Positions 37,858 to 39,716 of a DNA stretch of 39,716 nt are shown here, in pieces (the first letter of the stretch is position 1; every line of letters starts with the position of its first letter). The DNA is from a virus. The notes beneath the pieces are model-generated. The model did no database searches. It was not told where the DNA came from and worked only from the letters and a program-made list of their open reading frames with translations. Position numbers and translations under genes: made by a program. The DNA lies in the IMG/VR virus record IMGVR_UViG_3300033146_001310, positions 1 through 39,716 of that record. One strand, 5' to 3'.

Positions 37858-39402
37858 ATGGCTAGAACATTAGTTCGTGGCTCAACTCAAATCATGGAAC
37901 TTTCTGTTACAAACTCAGAAATTGCTATGCCAGATGCTGCTAATCCAGTTGGCATTGAGTTAGTCAAAATTGAAAAACATGATTCGATTGTACTATCAGA
38001 CGGGACTCCGGTTGCTGGTAATATCGATATGGGTGGACATAAGATCACCAACGTTGCTCCAGGCACTGACCCTTCGGACGTTGTTGTTAAATCTCAGCTT
38101 GATTCAATCGCTGCTGGTTTAGATCCAAAAGAATCTGTCCGAGTTGCTACTACGGCTGATATCACGCTTTCTGGTCTTCAGACTATCGACGGTGTTTCAC
38201 TTCAAGTTGGTGATCGCGTCTTGGTTAAAGATCAAAATGATGATACAGAGAATGGTATCTATGTCGCAAGCGCAACTGGGTGGGCTCGTTCTGATGATGC
38301 TGATGGTGATATCACTGGTGAAGTTTCTGGTGGTATGTTTACATTCGTTGAAGCTGGTTCTGGAAATGCTGGTTCTGGATGGGTCGTTGTTGCTGATGGC
38401 ACATTAGATCCAGACACAGATCCAATTACATTCACTCAGTTTGCTGGGGGTGGTGCTTTAACTGGTGGATTAGGTATCCAAGTTAATGGCACTGAGATTG
38501 TTGCTGATACTGATAATTCCACTATTATTAATACTGGTGGATCAGGTTCACAAATCGCTATTAAACCTTTAGCAGTCGTTTCTGGTCTTTTAGCGGGTGA
38601 TTCGGTTATTACATCAAAAGTTTTAGACGGTAATATTACAGCAATTAAAATTAACGCTGATATTGCTGGTGCTGCTTTAACTAAAAATGCAACTTCAAAT
38701 GCATTAGACGTTAACGTTGATGGTACTACAATTTCAATCGTTGGTAATAAATTACAAGCAAATGCTGATGAATTATCTGCTGCTCTTGCTGGAGATGGTC
38801 TTATTCGTAATGCTGGTTCTGGCGAACTTGACGTTAATGTTGATGGAACCACAATCGAAATTACTGGCGACACTTTAAGAGTTGTTGCTGGTGGGATTGG
38901 TACTTCACACTTAGCAGACGATTCTGTTACTCGTGAAAAAGTTAATGCCGACGTAGCTGGTATTGGTTTAGTTCAAGCTGCTGGTGGAGAATTAGATGTA
39001 AACGTTGATGGTTCTACTATCGAAATTGATTCTGATATCGTCAGAGTTAAAGCTGCTGGTATTACTGAAACTGAGATTGCTTCCACTGCCCTTGGCGCTG
39101 GTCTACTTGGTGGTTCTGGTACTGTTATCAGCGTTGATGATACTGCGTTCTTATCTGCTGCTAAATACGTGGTTCGTGAACAACAAAATGCTACTACTAA
39201 CAATCAAACCTCTATTGCTTTGGATTTCACTCCAGTTACTGGAACAGAAATGGTTTTTGTTAACGGTGTTTTAATGGAAGAAGGTGCTGGAAACGATTAT
39301 ACTATTTCTGGTGGAACTATCACTTTCACTTTCGGTCTTCAATATCACGCAACAAACACGAATAAGCGTGACAAGGTTTCAGTTACTTATTTTAAGCAAT
39401 AA
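37858..39402 (+). CDS. tail fiber protein with repeated beta modules
   Basis: 514 residues. GNIDMGGHKITNVAPGTDPSD, GLDPKESVRVATTADITLSGLQTIDG and RVLVKDQNDDTENGIYVA are the standard shaft modules of T4-like and cyanophage tail fibers. Three repeats follow, each centred on (L/A)DVNVDGTTI.I..D.L.V (about residues 279, 323 and 380). The C-terminal NG...DYTI domain ends the protein. A fiber role in host recognition or as part of the baseplate rim is likely. No chaperone gene is seen next to it. Confidence 0.85.
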   Translation: MARTLVRGSTQIMELSVTNSEIAMPDAANPVGIELVKIEKHDSIVLSDGTPVAGNIDMGGHKITNVAPGTDPSDVVVKSQLDSIAAGLDPKESVRVATTADITLSGLQTIDGVSLQVGDRVLVKDQNDDTENGIYVASATGWARSDDADGDITGEVSGGMFTFVEAGSGNAGSGWVVVADGTLDPDTDPITFTQFAGGGALTGGLGIQVNGTEIVADTDNSTIINTGGSGSQIAIKPLAVVSGLLAGDSVITSKVLDGNITAIKINADIAGAALTKNATSNALDVNVDGTTISIVGNKLQANADELSAALAGDGLIRNAGSGELDVNVDGTTIEITGDTLRVVAGGIGTSHLADDSVTREKVNADVAGIGLVQAAGGELDVNVDGSTIEIDSDIVRVKAAGITETEIASTALGAGLLGGSGTVISVDDTAFLSAAKYVVREQQNATTNNQTSIALDFTPVTGTEMVFVNGVLMEEGAGNDYTISGGTITFTFGLQYHATNTNKRDKVSVTYFKQ

Positions 39403-39413
39403 GGCTTAATTAG

Positions 39414-39716
39414 ATGGCAAGAACAAGCTTAGGAACAAGAGAAGTTAGAGACGGGACAGTAGCCCGCAGTGATGTTGATACAACCACTGCGGGCGAATCC
39501 CTTATCACTAAAATAGTCGCTGGGTCGGACGTTAGTCTTACTTGGACTGGAACAGATCCTGGGACTGGCGATGTTACTGTCAATTTCACTGGGGGAGCTT
39601 CGACTGCTATTCCTCTTGATGTATACGAACTAGCAGATTGGTATGGCGGGCAGCAAATTACCGCTACACCAATTACCTTAGATTTTGATGGACCTCGATA
39701 TCCTAATGCCAAATAT
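39414..39716 (+). CDS. fiber or appendage protein, N-terminal part (3' end outside window)
   Basis: The ATG at 39414 opens a frame that stays open to the right edge (101 codons). It starts MARTSLGTREVRDGTVARSDVD, similar in style to the MARTLVRGSTQIMEL start of the preceding fiber gene, then a beta-rich Thr/Gly region (VSLTWTGTDPGTGDVTVNFTGG). It is probably another tail fiber or short-fiber gene. The ribosome site is weak (AAGGCTTAATTAG). Confidence 0.65.
   Translation, partial: MARTSLGTREVRDGTVARSDVDTTTAGESLITKIVAGSDVSLTWTGTDPGTGDVTVNFTGGASTAIPLDVYELADWYGGQQITATPITLDFDGPRYPNAKY
39462..39494 (+). other. long hairpin inside the 5' part of a fiber gene
   Basis: GCCCGCAGTG (39462-39471) and CACTGCGGGC (39485-39494) are perfect inverted copies. 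Inside them GTTG and CAAC (39474-39477 and 39481-39484) extend the stem past a two-base bulge with an ATA loop. About 50 bases after the ATG, it could pause translation or act as a recombination site. It lies wholly within coding sequence. Confidence 0.55.

Noticed and set aside
38690-39060. Repeats in the fiber gene as a possible CRISPR or other DNA repeat array
   Set aside because: The repetition is at protein level ((L/A)DVNVDGTTI modules) with degenerate DNA, as expected for fiber shafts.
38436-39203. Minus-strand open frames opposite the tail fiber gene
   Set aside because: Low-complexity Ser/Pro/Val translations caused by GCT/GGT-rich repeats on the coding strand. No start signals.
1-39716. 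tRNA genes, introns, inteins, insertion sequences, integrase or attachment sites
   Set aside because: Looked for in gaps and in the usual host genes (43, 17, 45). No cloverleaf, split gene or transposase pattern was found by eye.

Overview
This window is part of the genome of a large, AT-rich, tailed double-stranded DNA phage of the T4 superfamily (myovirus morphology), infecting an unidentified and probably Gram-negative bacterium. The assignment rests on a T4-type replication block in order (sliding clamp 45, clamp loader 44 and 62, dUTPase, dNMP kinase 1, family B DNA polymerase 43) and on the T4 head-tail block 13-14-15-16-17-18-19 ... 20. All genes supported here lie on the + strand, tightly packed, with many ATGA/GTGA/TAATG stop-start overlaps. 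No tRNA, CRISPR array, integrase or insertion sequence was seen, and no gap without a gene exceeds about 135 bases.

Layout. (1) 1-7560: accessory genes. They include the C-terminal part of an SPFH/band-7 protein, a duplicated small membrane gene, many short unknown proteins, a polynucleotide-kinase-like P-loop protein, a nucleotidyltransferase, a zinc-finger/OB-like protein and a MazG-like pyrophosphohydrolase. (2) 7555-13654: replication and nucleotide metabolism. Regions 1 and 2 use near-consensus sigma70-type promoters at 1403, 3832, 5953, 7555 and 11003; those at 5953 and 11003 share an identically placed operator-like half-site pair. (3) 13663-14679: small membrane and unknown genes. (4) 14675-18436: a late-promoter-led run of small proteins, six of which start with a motif closely resembling the T4 capsid-targeting sequence that the gp21 protease removes. 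One is a nicotinamide/cytidylyl-type nucleotidyltransferase, and another protein of the run is an acidic-then-basic bipartite protein. (5) 18448-22609: an Ig-like structural protein, a PAAR spike tip, a large unknown protein, a Cas4/RecB-type nuclease and two paralogous lysine/glutamate-rich proteins. (6) 22614-30199: neck, terminase, tail sheath and tail tube, closed by a strong UUCG-loop terminator. (7) 30264-33320: a non-core cassette encoding a secreted periplasmic-binding-like protein, two membrane-anchored proteins and a Cys/His-containing protein, inserted between tube and portal. (8) 33333-36652: a second tube-fold protein, a gp4-like head-completion nuclease, a conserved protein and the portal. 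(9) 36654-39716: a collagen-like protein, a small fiber-end protein, a repeat-built tail fiber and the start of another fiber or appendage gene, cut by the window edge.

How it works together. Early/middle genes make the replisome and nucleotide pools from host-type promoters. Late genes are preceded by exact T4-type TATAAATA boxes (14675, 27481, 30264, 34323, 37810), which implies a gp55-like late sigma factor and the clamp as activator; gp55 and gp33 are not in the window. The most interesting hypothesis is that cluster 4 encodes a set of internal head proteins, packaged by a common N-terminal signal and injected with the DNA. The second is that cluster 7 is a late-expressed envelope-associated accessory system. 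Both are inferences from sequence pattern and context.
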